The translations under genes were made by a program, and so were the position numbers. Below are positions 51,564 to 62,500 of a stretch of DNA of 64,000 bases, one piece after another; positions within the stretch are counted from its first letter, which is position 1, and every line of letters begins with the position of its first letter. A model generated the notes under the pieces. That model did no database searches and had not been told where the DNA came from. It saw nothing but the letters and a program-made list of their open reading frames with translations. Where the stretch lies: assembly GCA_013375455.1 (NCBI GenBank), contig JABXJT010000002.1, forward strand, positions 37,537 to 101,536, given 5' to 3'. The DNA is from Candidatus Helarchaeota archaeon (GTDB lineage: Archaea; Asgardarchaeota; Lokiarchaeia; Helarchaeales; HEL-GB-A).

Positions 51564-52187
51564 TTATTCATCTTGCTCTGCTAATGGGCTTTTTTTCAAT
51601 TCTTTTGCTGTATCCGTGAACGTCTTCGTTATGGCAATTGACAAGACGCCCGATTTCGGTAACAATCCACCTTTTGGTTTCACTAATGGCTTTCTCCATT
51701 GGTTTAGGAAGGCAATTTTTCCCAACTCCAGCCGCGGTGTTGGTTTAGGGTCCTCGGAATAGTAGCCCAAAAGGATTAGAGCATATAATTTATAGTTCTG
51801 GGGAATTTTCAAAAGCTTTCGAACTTCCTCTCGATTAAATGCCCCAATCCAACAAGTTCCTATATTCAACGAATAGGCCTCTAAAAGAATGTTTTGGATG
51901 GAGGCCCCCAATTCTTCTACCCAGGCAGTGGAATCGAGGCAGACTACAATCATTGCAGTCGATTGCGCCGCGTGTTTTTGTTTATAGAAGATTATTTTTG
52001 CATTATCAGCAATTTTTTTAAGAAGCTCTTCATCCGTTACCAAAATAAAGCGGGTTTTTTGGCGATTGGCCGCCGTCGGGGCCCACCTTGCAGCTTCAAG
52101 GATTTTAATTAAATCTTCCATGGGAATGGGTGCATCCGTAAATTTTCGGACACTTCGTCTTCGTAAAATAGCTTCACTCACCTTCAT
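51564..52187 (-). CDS. FMN-dependent nitroreductase-family protein
   Basis: This ~207-residue nitroreductase-fold protein starts MKVSEAILRRRSVRKF and continues ILEAARWAPTAANRQKTRFILV, the FMN-binding signatures. GASIQNILLEAYSLNIGTCWIGAFN and ALILLGYYSEDPKP are typical C-terminal blocks. A frame extends upstream to 52226 and would add 13 residues, but the family starts at MKVSEAI. The C-terminal ~35 residues are basic and may be disordered. The substrate cannot be told. It is a different, distant member from the one next to cofD. Confidence 0.83.
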   Translation of the reverse strand: MKVSEAILRRRSVRKFTDAPIPMEDLIKILEAARWAPTAANRQKTRFILVTDEELLKKIADNAKIIFYKQKHAAQSTAMIVVCLDSTAWVEELGASIQNILLEAYSLNIGTCWIGAFNREEVRKLLKIPQNYKLYALILLGYYSEDPKPTPRLELGKIAFLNQWRKPLVKPKGGLLPKSGVLSIAITKTFTDTAKELKKSPLAEQDE

Positions 52188-52353
52188 GTGACTCACAACT
52201 TCAATTCGTTCAATCTCAATTATCAATTTGTCTGTTCTAACAGGAAAATTTAGCTAAATAAGAACTTACTCTATTATCATACCTATCGCACATACAAATA
52301 TAAATAAAAAGAGTTATAATTCAAACAATCTTTTGCTTCTAATGAATTATTGA

Positions 52354-52851
52354 ATGGGATTAGAAATGGCAGACGAAGAAGAACCCAAATTTATGAAGGC
52401 AGTACTCTGGGCTGCATTAATTATTGGAGGCGTAATAGGTGCAGTGATTCTCCAAGGCGTCCAGTGGCGGATGGCTGACTACCTAGGCTTAGGGTGGACT
52501 GAAATTGTTTTTAGAAGGGATAGAGCGCTGTTAATCGGGTATGGGATAGTGGTGCCCGCTATTGTAATAGCCTTATGTATCATAGGGAAAAAAATTTATG
52601 AGGAAACGGAGTCTATAACACTTATATTTGGAATAGCAATAGCTGCCATAGGTACTTTGCTAGCTATAGTTTCAGGCGTTCAAATTGGAGTACAAACGGG
52701 TGAATATTTTGACAAACTTGGAACGGGCGTTGAGTTAACATACATACCTGCTGTAATATTGGCAGCAGTTGGTGTTGTATTCTCAGTAATGCTAGCTCTT
52801 GCAGGAAAAAGTATCTTAAACTATTATTATACCAAGCAAGCTTCAGGGTAA
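52354..52851 (+). CDS. Four-helix membrane protein
   Basis: This 165-residue protein has four hydrophobic segments: AVLWAALIIGGVIGAVILQG, ALLIGYGIVVPAIVIALCIIG, LIFGIAIAAIGTLLAIVSGVQIG and IPAVILAAVGVVFSVMLALAG. An acidic N-terminus (ADEEEPKF) faces the cytosol. No family is recognised. Start is ATG 52354 or ATG 52366. Seven T follow within 32 bases of the stop (about 52876-52882), a probable terminator. Confidence 0.68.
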   Translation: MGLEMADEEEPKFMKAVLWAALIIGGVIGAVILQGVQWRMADYLGLGWTEIVFRRDRALLIGYGIVVPAIVIALCIIGKKIYEETESITLIFGIAIAAIGTLLAIVSGVQIGVQTGEYFDKLGTGVELTYIPAVILAAVGVVFSVMLALAGKSILNYYYTKQASG

Positions 52852-52949
52852 TTAACAGTTATTCATTATATTCCCTTTTTTTCTTTTGTCTACTCGATAA
52901 AATAAAGCTTAAAATTTAGTTAGATGATATTAATGAATGGATTCCCTTT

Positions 52950-53690
52950 TCACATGAGGGAATCCAAGATCATGTTTTTCTCAAATTGAGAGAGGTCAAT
53001 TAAAAATCGTAGAGCTGCATTGATGTCCTTCACGACTTTAGGGGCAAATTGTTGAAAAATGTCAGCGGTTTTAGCGAAGGTGATGCGGATCTTCCCTTGC
53101 AAGAACATTGGTATATCATTGGCCCCATCCCCAATTACTGCAGTATCTTCTAAGGGAATGTTTAATTCTTCTTGTATTAGCTTCAAAGCGACTCCCTTAT
53201 CGATATTAAGTGGCATGACATCTAAAGCGCCTCCCGTTTTAAAGCTTTTCAGGTGTTTTATCTGCTCTTCTTTAAAAACACGGTCACAAAAATCGTAGAC
53301 CTTTTGAATCTCAATATCACTCCCAAATAGGCTAAAAGCGACCTCATTCGGTTGAATCCAAACTTTTTCACCATATTTAGTTAAAATTGCTGTTTTTATT
53401 TTTTCCAACTCCCCTGAAGCAGTTGCCGTCATTTCCATCATAATGGTTTTAGATGGGGGGAATTGATGACCGAACCAGATCCTGCCTCCATTATCCCCAA
53501 TGATGATAATATTCTCTAATCCTGATTGCCGTACTAAACCCGCAATATAAGAAATGGGCTTTCCAGAAGTGAAAATCAATTTAACTTCTTCTTCCTGAAG
53601 TTGTTGAAGCAATTGGACGGTTTCAGGTTGAATAGGACGATTGAAATCGGCGAGGGTGCCATCTAAATCAAAGGCCACTAATTGAAGCAT
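52950..53690 (-). CDS. HAD-family (type IIB) phosphatase
   Basis: This 246-residue protein has HAD motif I FDLDGTLADF, motif II as FTSGKP, and motif IV as IGDGANDIPMF. The cap type (C2) and length suit sugar phosphatases such as phosphoglycolate, sucrose-6-phosphate or mannosyl-3-phosphoglycerate phosphatase. It lies 12 bases after a PfkB sugar kinase on the same strand, so a joint role in sugar-phosphate metabolism is likely. No exact substrate can be given. Confidence 0.85.
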   Translation of the reverse strand: MLQLVAFDLDGTLADFNRPIQPETVQLLQQLQEEEVKLIFTSGKPISYIAGLVRQSGLENIIIIGDNGGRIWFGHQFPPSKTIMMEMTATASGELEKIKTAILTKYGEKVWIQPNEVAFSLFGSDIEIQKVYDFCDRVFKEEQIKHLKSFKTGGALDVMPLNIDKGVALKLIQEELNIPLEDTAVIGDGANDIPMFLQGKIRITFAKTADIFQQFAPKVVKDINAALRFLIDLSQFEKNMILDSLM

Positions 53691-53702
53691 GTTTATAACC
53701 TC

Positions 53703-54725
53703 TTACTTAAGGTAAGTTTCCTTAATCTCTGGTATGTACATGATGTCATCAATTTTCGGGAGGTTCCAAGCTCCTTTGCGGGTCGTAGATAGGGCTGCAA
53801 AGCTATTACAAAACGTCATTATCTGCTCTAATTCCTTTTCTGTCAGGTTTAAACTTCTCATTTTATTCATTTTAAGAAGCATGTAAAGGAGACTTCCAAA
53901 AAAAGCATCTCCCGCCCCCACGGTGTCCCTTGCAACGACTTTATAGACATCTTGAGAAATATCTAGCTCTATTTTATGATTTTTAATTAAAATCAATCGG
54001 CTTCCCTTTCCTCCCATCGTAATCGCAATTAACTTAGGATCGAAGGTGGTGTAGATGACTTCTAAGGCATCATCCAAGGTCGGGTCTTTAAGATCAGGAT
54101 TAACATGCTCTCCGAGATAAAGTGCCTCATCTAACCCCAATTTAAGAATATCAACATCGTTCAAAGCCTTATCGGCCAATTCCCACATTTCATCCAACTT
54201 ATATCTCCAAATATCAACTCGAAAATTTACATCACAGGAGATCGTACAATGGTCTTTCGCGATTTTTATGGCTTCTAACGTGGTGCTCCGTGAAGGTTCC
54301 AGCAATAGCGTCACACTACCGAAATTTAAAACTTTTGCATTCTGGATGTAATCTTTATTTAGATCAGAAATTTCCATGAAATTATAAGCAATATTTTTGT
54401 AGAGCGTGAATTTTGGCTTTGCTTTTTTTAGTTCTACAAATACAACTCCTGTATGGTGGTCCTTATCTCGAACCACTTGGGATGTATCCACTCCCTTAGC
54501 TTTTAAAGTTTCCAGAAGAAAATCCCCGAATGGATCATTTCCGACACGCGAGATAAGCCCCGTTTCTGCCCCAAGCGAACTTGCAACTACCAATACATTA
54601 GTCGGAGCTCCCCCTGGAAATTTTAGAAACGAGGAAACATCCTTTAGCTCCACATCAGGCTCGCTGGAAATGAAATCGATCAATACTTCCCCAATACTCA
54701 CAATATCTGGCATTTCGATCGCCAT
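53703..54725 (-). CDS. PfkB-family carbohydrate kinase
   Basis: This 340-residue protein is a ribokinase/PfkB-type sugar kinase. The substrate-binding GGAPTNVLVVASSLGAETGLISRVGND is near the N-terminus and DTVGAGDAFFGSLLYMLL is the anion-hole and catalytic Asp signature. The overall look is nearest to fructokinases. It is followed 12 bases later by the HAD phosphatase gene. A GH2 glycosidase lies 3 kb away; the three could serve a small saccharide pathway, but this is inference. Start is ATG 54725. Confidence 0.87.
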   Translation of the reverse strand: MAIEMPDIVSIGEVLIDFISSEPDVELKDVSSFLKFPGGAPTNVLVVASSLGAETGLISRVGNDPFGDFLLETLKAKGVDTSQVVRDKDHHTGVVFVELKKAKPKFTLYKNIAYNFMEISDLNKDYIQNAKVLNFGSVTLLLEPSRSTTLEAIKIAKDHCTISCDVNFRVDIWRYKLDEMWELADKALNDVDILKLGLDEALYLGEHVNPDLKDPTLDDALEVIYTTFDPKLIAITMGGKGSRLILIKNHKIELDISQDVYKVVARDTVGAGDAFFGSLLYMLLKMNKMRSLNLTEKELEQIMTFCNSFAALSTTRKGAWNLPKIDDIMYIPEIKETYLK

Positions 54726-54828
54726 AACTAGTTATCTTACAACATAAATTCTTTTCCTAAATTTGAATTGGCAATGATTTTATTCGTTCTTAAAGTTGTT
54801 AAAAATAGAAAAAGAAAGGAATTGGAGA

Positions 54829-55239
54829 TTAGGCATATTTATACTTTGTTAATCCAAGATAAACCATTCCTACAGCCGCAATTATAACAGCGACTAATTT
54901 CAGCCATAAATTGATATTATTCCAATCCAAAGCCATAATACCTGCTATTACGTCGCTGAGATATTTGACGATGACCAGCGAGAGAACTACTAGCGAAATT
55001 CCCCAGCCCCATTCTTGATCTTTAATGAGACCAACGCCACCAACTATACCCCATGTACCAATTGCCATTTCTACGTAACCTGATACCCCGGCGAGATATT
55101 TGAGATCCACTGGCAACCAGTCTAAGATTGGATTGAATCCTGCTAAATTTAGAATCCCTGTTATAACGATAAAACCACCAGCTAATACCAGAATGATTCC
55201 ATATAACCAGGAACCACCTTCACCTCTGCTTTCTCCCAT
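54829..55239 (-). CDS. Small four-helix membrane protein
   Basis: This 136-residue protein has four hydrophobic segments (LYGIILVLAGGFIVITGILNLAG, YVEMAIGTWGIVGGVGLI, WGISLVVLSLVIVKYLSDVIAGIMAL, KLVAVIIAAVGMVYLGL). Glycine-rich helices suggest tight packing. It starts at ATG 55239, about 15 bases before the duplicated surface-protein unit begins on the other strand. No family is recognised. Confidence 0.68.
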   Translation of the reverse strand: MGESRGEGGSWLYGIILVLAGGFIVITGILNLAGFNPILDWLPVDLKYLAGVSGYVEMAIGTWGIVGGVGLIKDQEWGWGISLVVLSLVIVKYLSDVIAGIMALDWNNINLWLKLVAVIIAAVGMVYLGLTKYKYA

Positions 55240-55254
55240 GATATCAACCTCAAT

Positions 55255-55386
55255 TTTTTGTCTCTTCGTAGAGAAGTAGTTTGTTTTTAAGTGAAAATGT
55301 AGATATAACTGTTTCTAAAATATGAAAACATATAAAATAATCAAAGTGTTAGTTCTCAAGTATAAAGATAGAAAAAGAGGGAGTCT
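55255..55386 (+). promoter_or_regulatory. Promoter/leader of the surface-protein unit, copy 1
   Basis: This region is ~90% identical to 63756-63890. It holds a small hairpin TCTCTTCGTAGAGA (55261-55274), a TATA-like ATATAAAAT at 55330-55338 and GAGGGA at 55378-55383 directly before ATG 55387. Its conservation in the second copy suggests it carries the promoter of the unit. Confidence 0.6.
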
Positions 55387-56499
55387 ATGCTGAAATGCAA
55401 TAAGCTTCTTAGTAGATCTATGTTAATTTTTTTGATATTGGTAATTGGCTTTCAAGTCAGTGGGCTCTCGCGATCCAAAGCGTACATTGCAGGACCAGAT
55501 CCCATTGGGACATGGGAGACCCCTGATCCACTCGATGCTGTCATGGATGTCATTGTGAATGGTACTTTAGCCTATTTAGCGATTGATGGCTTTGGTCTCC
55601 AGATTCTAAATCTCACTGATCCAACAAATCCTACGCCTCGTGGTTCTCATTTAATAACAGGCGCTATTAAATGCATTGCCGCTTCTTTCGCGAATGATCG
55701 AGTTTACATCAGTGCGGGTTCCACGCTTCATATAATTAACAGTACAGATCCCGATAGTCCTTCAGAAATTACTACTCATAACATGGGTGCCACTGTCTAC
55801 GGCATCGCTGCAAATTACCCCTACATTTATGTGGGTGCGTATAACGATTCATTCAAGGTCGCGAATGAAACCCACGGTGTAATGGTTGAGGCTCTCACGT
55901 CTCCAACTCCTTGGATTCCCGATAGTTTTTGGTGCTATCAGGTAGTGTATTCGGGGAATTACGTGTACGCTGCTGGATACGACAAAGGGGTAATCGTCTT
56001 TAATGTGACTAATCCCTATAGTCCCGCGTTGGTGGGGTTTGAATTTCTTGCTGCTGACATCTATTCCATTGCTCATCTGGGCGGCAATCGGTGCGTGGCG
56101 GGCGGTAGCGCGGGGTATCTTGCGATCGTTGATGTTTCCAACGCATCCGATCCCACGAAGACCGGTGAAATTGATACAGCAGGGGGCAATGTTGTCGACA
56201 TCGCAATCTATAGCACCTATGCGATTTGCGCAGACACCACCTACGGTATTGTCACCTTGAGTTGTATTGGTGCTAGTCCCACGGAAATTGCTCGGCTTGC
56301 TCCGACCATGAACGGTTACGGCGCTGAGACCGACGCGATGTATGTATATGGCGCAGGGGGGCTTTCGGATTTTAAGATCTGGGAATATTCTGGGGCAATT
56401 TCTGGCTCCCTCTTTGAAATCCCAGGCTTTCTCTTGTTATTTTCTTTATTTAGCTTGATAGCAATCGGTCTCTTTGGGCGGTTGTTCAAACGAAAATAG
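55387..56499 (+). CDS. LVIVD-repeat surface protein with C-terminal sorting-like tail
   Basis: This 370-residue protein has a signal peptide (LIFLILVIGFQVSGLSRSKA) and about six LVIVD-type beta-propeller repeats (GFGLQILNLTDPTNPTPRG, TLHIINSTDPDSPSE, GVIVFNVTNPYSPALVG, YLAIVDVSNASDPTKTG). The C-terminus reads IPGFLLLFSLFSLIAIGLFG followed by RLFKRK. The IPGF-helix-basic pattern resembles archaeosortase-type C-terminal sorting signals. It is probably an exported, cell-surface protein. A second copy of this gene begins at 63891 behind the giant gene, so the pair is a duplicated unit. Confidence 0.85.
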   Translation: MLKCNKLLSRSMLIFLILVIGFQVSGLSRSKAYIAGPDPIGTWETPDPLDAVMDVIVNGTLAYLAIDGFGLQILNLTDPTNPTPRGSHLITGAIKCIAASFANDRVYISAGSTLHIINSTDPDSPSEITTHNMGATVYGIAANYPYIYVGAYNDSFKVANETHGVMVEALTSPTPWIPDSFWCYQVVYSGNYVYAAGYDKGVIVFNVTNPYSPALVGFEFLAADIYSIAHLGGNRCVAGGSAGYLAIVDVSNASDPTKTGEIDTAGGNVVDIAIYSTYAICADTTYGIVTLSCIGASPTEIARLAPTMNGYGAETDAMYVYGAGGLSDFKIWEYSGAISGSLFEIPGFLLLFSLFSLIAIGLFGRLFKRK

Positions 56500-56537
56500 C
56501 TCTTTTGTAAAAATTTTAAGCAACAGGAGTCAATAGA

Positions 56538-59500
56538 ATGAAAAGAAACCAGAAAAACTGTCTTGCGAGTCTTTTTCTAATTTCTCTAATCGTAATTTCC
56601 ACCTTTACCCCACTTTTTGATACAAATCTCGTAAAAAGCAAAGATCAGTCTTCATTCGACAACTATCCCCTTGATATAGCATATGATAATTATTGTTATT
56701 TAACTGATCTGAACCAGACGGACTACTTCTTTAATGCCACGGGGGCATGTTACGTTTTAGCGGAGGTCAATGGGACTGACTTTACCAGCTTTCAGCTAGA
56801 TAACGAGACGCTCGAGGTCAGCTACGGGCTGAATGTATTTCCCAAATATTTCGGAGCGAATTACACTAGCCATAATCTCACCTTTAGGCAGAGCGATATC
56901 GACAATAATAATTTAAAGTGGGTAACGGTTGAGCCCCTGTTCATCAAGGACGAGGAAATTACTGTCAACTTGACTGGATTTTATAGCGTCTCCTTCAATG
57001 CCTCAGGTCCCATCGCGATTCTGATGCAGTTAAACTTCTCTTTGAATTGGTTATATTTAGAGGTTGATAGTACGGTCATTAATGATATTTATAATACAAG
57101 CGATTATCCAGAACTTGACAGCGCCTTTTACAGTTACTTTGCCGAGAAGGGGGGCTATTTAAGTTTTGATTTAAATATGGACCCTGGAGAACATACAATG
57201 AGAGTCATGGGGAATGGCTCAATTGCCTATAAAATATTTCCCAGTTTCGATTGGGATCAAGACTTAATTTCGGATGTAGAGGAAGTACAACAAGAAGTTT
57301 TCATTCCTAGATTGGGACCTGCAACCCCTAATATCTGGGGTTTCTTTGAGAAATCGTCAGAAATAGCCTATTTCGAAAATTATTCTAGAATTTATCCTGG
57401 TTACTTTACTTTTTATATTCCTGATTCTTATCAAGGGGCGAAATACTTATACATTTCTGTAAAATCCGGTACTATTTCTGACATCATTGTTAATAATGAT
57501 GACTTAACACTTCAAAACGTCACCATCTCTTCCAGCTGCAAAACTACCCCCTATGGACGCCTTTCATCTGGATATCACACTATAATGTATAACTATAATA
57601 CAACTGAATATACCGAGATTTCATTTCATATTGATGGCGAAAAAATAATAATTTTTGATAAAATGGAGATGCGAGATACTGATGGAGATGGTTTGAAGGA
57701 CATCTTAGAAAGAAAAAGTGGGCTTAATGTGTATGATTCTGATACGGACTCAGATGGACTGCCTGATACTTATGATCCTTCTCCCTTAGCGGCTTTAACA
57801 TTAGATAAGGACTACATATATCAATTTATTATTCCCGCAAATTACAGCAAAGACACATTTATAAACGTGAAAATTCAAAGACCAAATCCCGACTACTCAA
57901 CAAGTAAAAAGAGAATTTATCTGGAGGGGCATTCACACCAGCCAGAAGGCTTAGATGTATTTATTTATCCTGTTCTACGTGTATTTGGAAATCAAACAAT
58001 CCATAGAAATAATATTTATTGGAGAAATTCGAGTGCAGTTCAATCATATTCCTTAGTGGAGGGTTATGATGCTGTGAGTTTTGGAGATGCAATTCCCGAT
58101 ACTAACAATACTAACGCTGAATTCACTTTTAAGATCGCGAAGCAAAGTGCTGAAGTCTTTGAATTCGATTTAGTGTATCCAAAAGGACATTTAGCTAAAA
58201 ATGATAGTATAATTGACTTGCGGTTTGATATTCTTTGGCTGGTAGTCTATAATTCAAGTGGTACTATGACGCCCTTACATTACTATGCATTTGAGCAGGA
58301 TATAATTCTACAATCTTTGACTTTAAAGGAGGTTGAAGATGTAAATTATATTCTAGCATCTCCCGATTCGATGATTGAAAATCAAATCCTTTGGGCTCTC
58401 ACCCAGAATCCGCAACTGGGTTCACCTACAGATTTCAATGTTCAAGATGATATAGTCGGAATGGGTAGTGTTAGTTATTTAGATTTGGCTAATCAGATAT
58501 TGATTGATAGAAATAATACTAAAAAAGCCTCCAACGAGACTGAGGTCATGTATATTTCGGGATTACAAAGCAATTATGATGTGCTTAATAAAATACATTT
58601 GCAAACTCTTACAAATCCTTCTTTTGAGGTTAACCACTCTGGAGAATTTACCTCATGTTTTAGCTTTTACTCAATTAGTGATGTTTATAACGCTAATTAT
58701 ACCTTAGAAGATGAGGAGATACGAGGAAAAAATAAAATTTGCTATCTTGTAAATTGGAATAATTATTCGAATGGTGGCGTGGTAGATTATTCACAAAAAG
58801 CAAGCTTAATAGCATTTCCCATTTTCATGCAAGTGATTACACTCCCAAACTCAACAATCCTCAAAATAGACGAAGCTATAGGTTCCGAAATACCATTAAA
58901 CGAGGTTCCTTATTCAACTGCGATACCAATATATGATAAAATTATATTTCGGAATCAAACCTATATTGAACCATCTGACTCTAGTCAATCAATCCCACTA
59001 GTTAATTTTAATAATTCTAAACATGTCTTTAAAGAATCGATCGATAATCGACAATGGCAAGTTGAAGCGAGTGGGCTTATCTTTAATAATTATTCTGGAC
59101 GTCCATTATCCCATAATTTTATTGAATCCTCTACCAATTTCAGAGATGCAATTTTAAATTTGGAATCAACCATTTCTCAAATCCCTGGGTTATTTTTTAA
59201 TTTTGACACTGAGTGGTATAAAAAGAGTGATACTTCTAGCAAATTACAAAATCTAGACGGTGTTATTGAGTACATCAATTCAAAGATAGGCGAACAACTT
59301 GCGAACCTTTTACCTACACTAGATACCAGCTATACCATTGAATTAAAGAATTTTTGGCTCGATAAAACACCGTTGGATCACATAGTAGCCATTTCAGTAG
59401 CTTTTGTCCAAGAACTCAATATCCCCCTCCCCTCGAAGGAGGAGCTTACCGCGGGTGAGACAAACAATAGAATTCTGAGTACTCTAAATGGCATAGCCCT

Positions 59501-62500
59501 GGTCGTTCAACACGGGGCTGAATTTCTTAGACATTTTTCCGATTCACTAGAAATCATGAATGAGTTGATTGAAGGGGAATACTCTATTTTTGAAGAAGAA
59601 TTTTGGCAGAGAATAACTTGCTCAGTAGGCCACTCATTTCTTGAGGGTTTATCAGCCACCTCAGGTTTGCTTCTAATTGCTGGTGATCTTGAATTTGACA
59701 AAGGTTTCAAGACACTGGCTCGATATGTTCCAGGTGCTATTAAGGTGGTTAACGTTTTCTTAACAATAAAAGAGCTAAAAGATGATATTACAGATGCTGT
59801 TAATACCTATGGGGATTCCCCAGAATTGTATATAGAAGTTGCTTGGATTCTTACTGGCGCCTTCATAACCTTCGCGGTTCCAATATTATTAGAAGCCGCA
59901 GGTATAACTGGTGGCATAAGTTTACTTATTGCAGGTATTCTAATTTTTGCTTATGTAACATTAGACTATTTCAAAAAGGCATCAAAAGAAGCAACATACC
60001 CCGCACCACCTCCATCTGTTCAAATTGTGTGGGCCGATGAGGAAGGCCATCCTGGAACACAGTTCGATTTTCGCCCGAGAGATCAAATAAAGTATGTAGG
60101 TAGTTACGAAATTTATGATGCGATGATATGTGATATGGTATTTCATAATGTTGGAGACGTAAGAATTGGTTTTGACATAGCTATTGGGATACCTGCATTT
60201 GATGGGAGTGTTACTTACACGGTCTTTGGTGGTGGTTGGTGGATTGACCCCGATTGCTATAGCGAGTTCAGATGGATTACGGGTATGTTAGAAGCTAGTC
60301 CAAATCTTACTCTGTCCCTACATATTACGCAGAGTTATTATTTTTATCATAATGGAACTACAAAAGAAATTTATAATGAGGAGCACCTCCTAAAGTTATA
60401 TATACAAGTACTCCCTAAGACCATTGCCGGGTTTTATTTATTAACCTCAGCGGCTCCAGAGCCCAGCCCTCCCCCGGCTTCGCCCAGCGTTCTATTAAAT
60501 ACATCTGAATTAATTGAAATAGTTCCTCTAGTTGGGAATACATCAGTTATTCTCCCTATATTATCAGTAGGATATACTAATCCTCTAGTTAAATATGAAA
60601 TCTCCTTGAATGAGTCAAATTTCTACGTCGATACCCCCAATATCACACAAAATCTTGACTCTGATTTAAGCTTTACTTTGTATTCTCAGAATTTTTATCA
60701 TCCTGGAGGGCTCTACTACATGAATATTACTATTAAGCTCAATGCGACTGACGAGCAAATCTTTTCTGACTTAGTTCCTTTTAGATTGCAGTTTATTCGT
60801 AACTTTACCTATACTCAATCAAATTTGATTTATCATCAAGAGGTGAACCAGTATTACTCCTCCTCGAACATTGCTGATCAAGTAAACCTCTCATCATTAA
60901 ATTTATCAGTTGGAGATATTCTCTTTGTCAGATATACTCCCAATTGTACTAAGGAAACGTATCTAAACCTACGTAATGATACGGAACTCATTAAACGGCA
61001 TCTAATCATACCGCGGGGTAACCGGAATTTCACGGAACAGTTCGCCACAATTTTCATTGATGAGAACATTACCATAAATCAGATAAATTTATCAAGTGGT
61101 ATATTAAGTTCTGAATTTATCTTACTTCAAGAAATCTTTATTATTAACGCGTCGCTTCAGCCCCCAGAAAATCAAACCTTCACCCCATTTAACTTCACAA
61201 ATGAGGGCAATGTTCCAGAGTACGTCAAGTTCTCGTTCTCTGGCGTTCCCTTTACTGCCGTCAATCCCTCCCTCCATCCAGACGAATTCACGGATAACTA
61301 CCAACTAGTCTGCGTCATGCCTGGGGAACATCGCGAATGTACGTTTAATATCTCCAAACCGACGGCAATCTCAAATCTGTATTCCCGTAGTATAATCGCC
61401 CATAATCCCCTGCTGGATTCCATAATCTCCCGATATACCGATTACCTAGCCATTGAGGAAATTTACATTGATACCCCCGAGAATAGAACCTATACAATAT
61501 ACGATCGTGAAACGAACCCAGGTCTCTGGCTGAACATAATTCCAGAGGCAGACCTCGTTTGGAGTGCGTACTCGTTAGATGGGCAAAGCCCCGTCAACTT
61601 TTCTAAAAATGTCTATATCCCCTTGCCCGCCGATGGGTCGCACTATCTTCAAGTTTTTGGAAATGATACACTCAACACTAGCTATCAGTCAGAAAGGCGA
61701 TATTTCACATTGGATTCATGCCTAATCAATTTTACAAGCCCCGCCAATAACTCTCTCCATTTGAATTTATGGACTGGGGTTTATAATGCAACCTACGGCT
61801 TTGAGCAAGATTATAATGGAACTACACCGGCTGGATGGGATGTATCAGGTGACGTTCCAGTCGTATTTTATGAAGATGGACATACCAAAGTACTTGAGAT
61901 GGGCGATGCTGACAAAATCATTTGCAGAGATGCGTTTCCTCAAACATCTGGAACAATCGAGTTTTGGTTGAAGTTTAAGGTCGAACCCATGTGTGCTGAT
62001 TGGATATATATTACAGCTCAAACAGACACGCCCTTTTGGCCTGATATTTTAGAAATTCTGCTATTTAATGGCGCTTTCTATTATTATAACAATATGAGTC
62101 ATATGGTTCCTATTCCAAACATTGCCCGACCTGAAAAAAATGTGTGGCATCACATGCGGATCGATTTCAGATGTTACAACGCAACTCCCTATCTAGGACT
62201 ATCAGAGGATCGTTTTGTTGTTACCTTCGATGGAGTGAGTTCGGGAGAACTCATACATTACCATTTAGGAAGGACTGAATATGAGCTATTCGAAATATAT
62301 GTACCTGATTCTAGTCCTTATTTAACGCTATGGATTGATGCCATTGGCTTTTCTTGGGACCCGAATTATGACGTTGGAGATAATTTAAATGAAAAAGACC
62401 CGTATGTGTTACCTTTAGCATATGAACTTCCACCCCATGTGAATAATCTCCAGTATTCGTTAAATGGGCAAGGGTTAAAGCCGATTTTGGGACCTGATAT

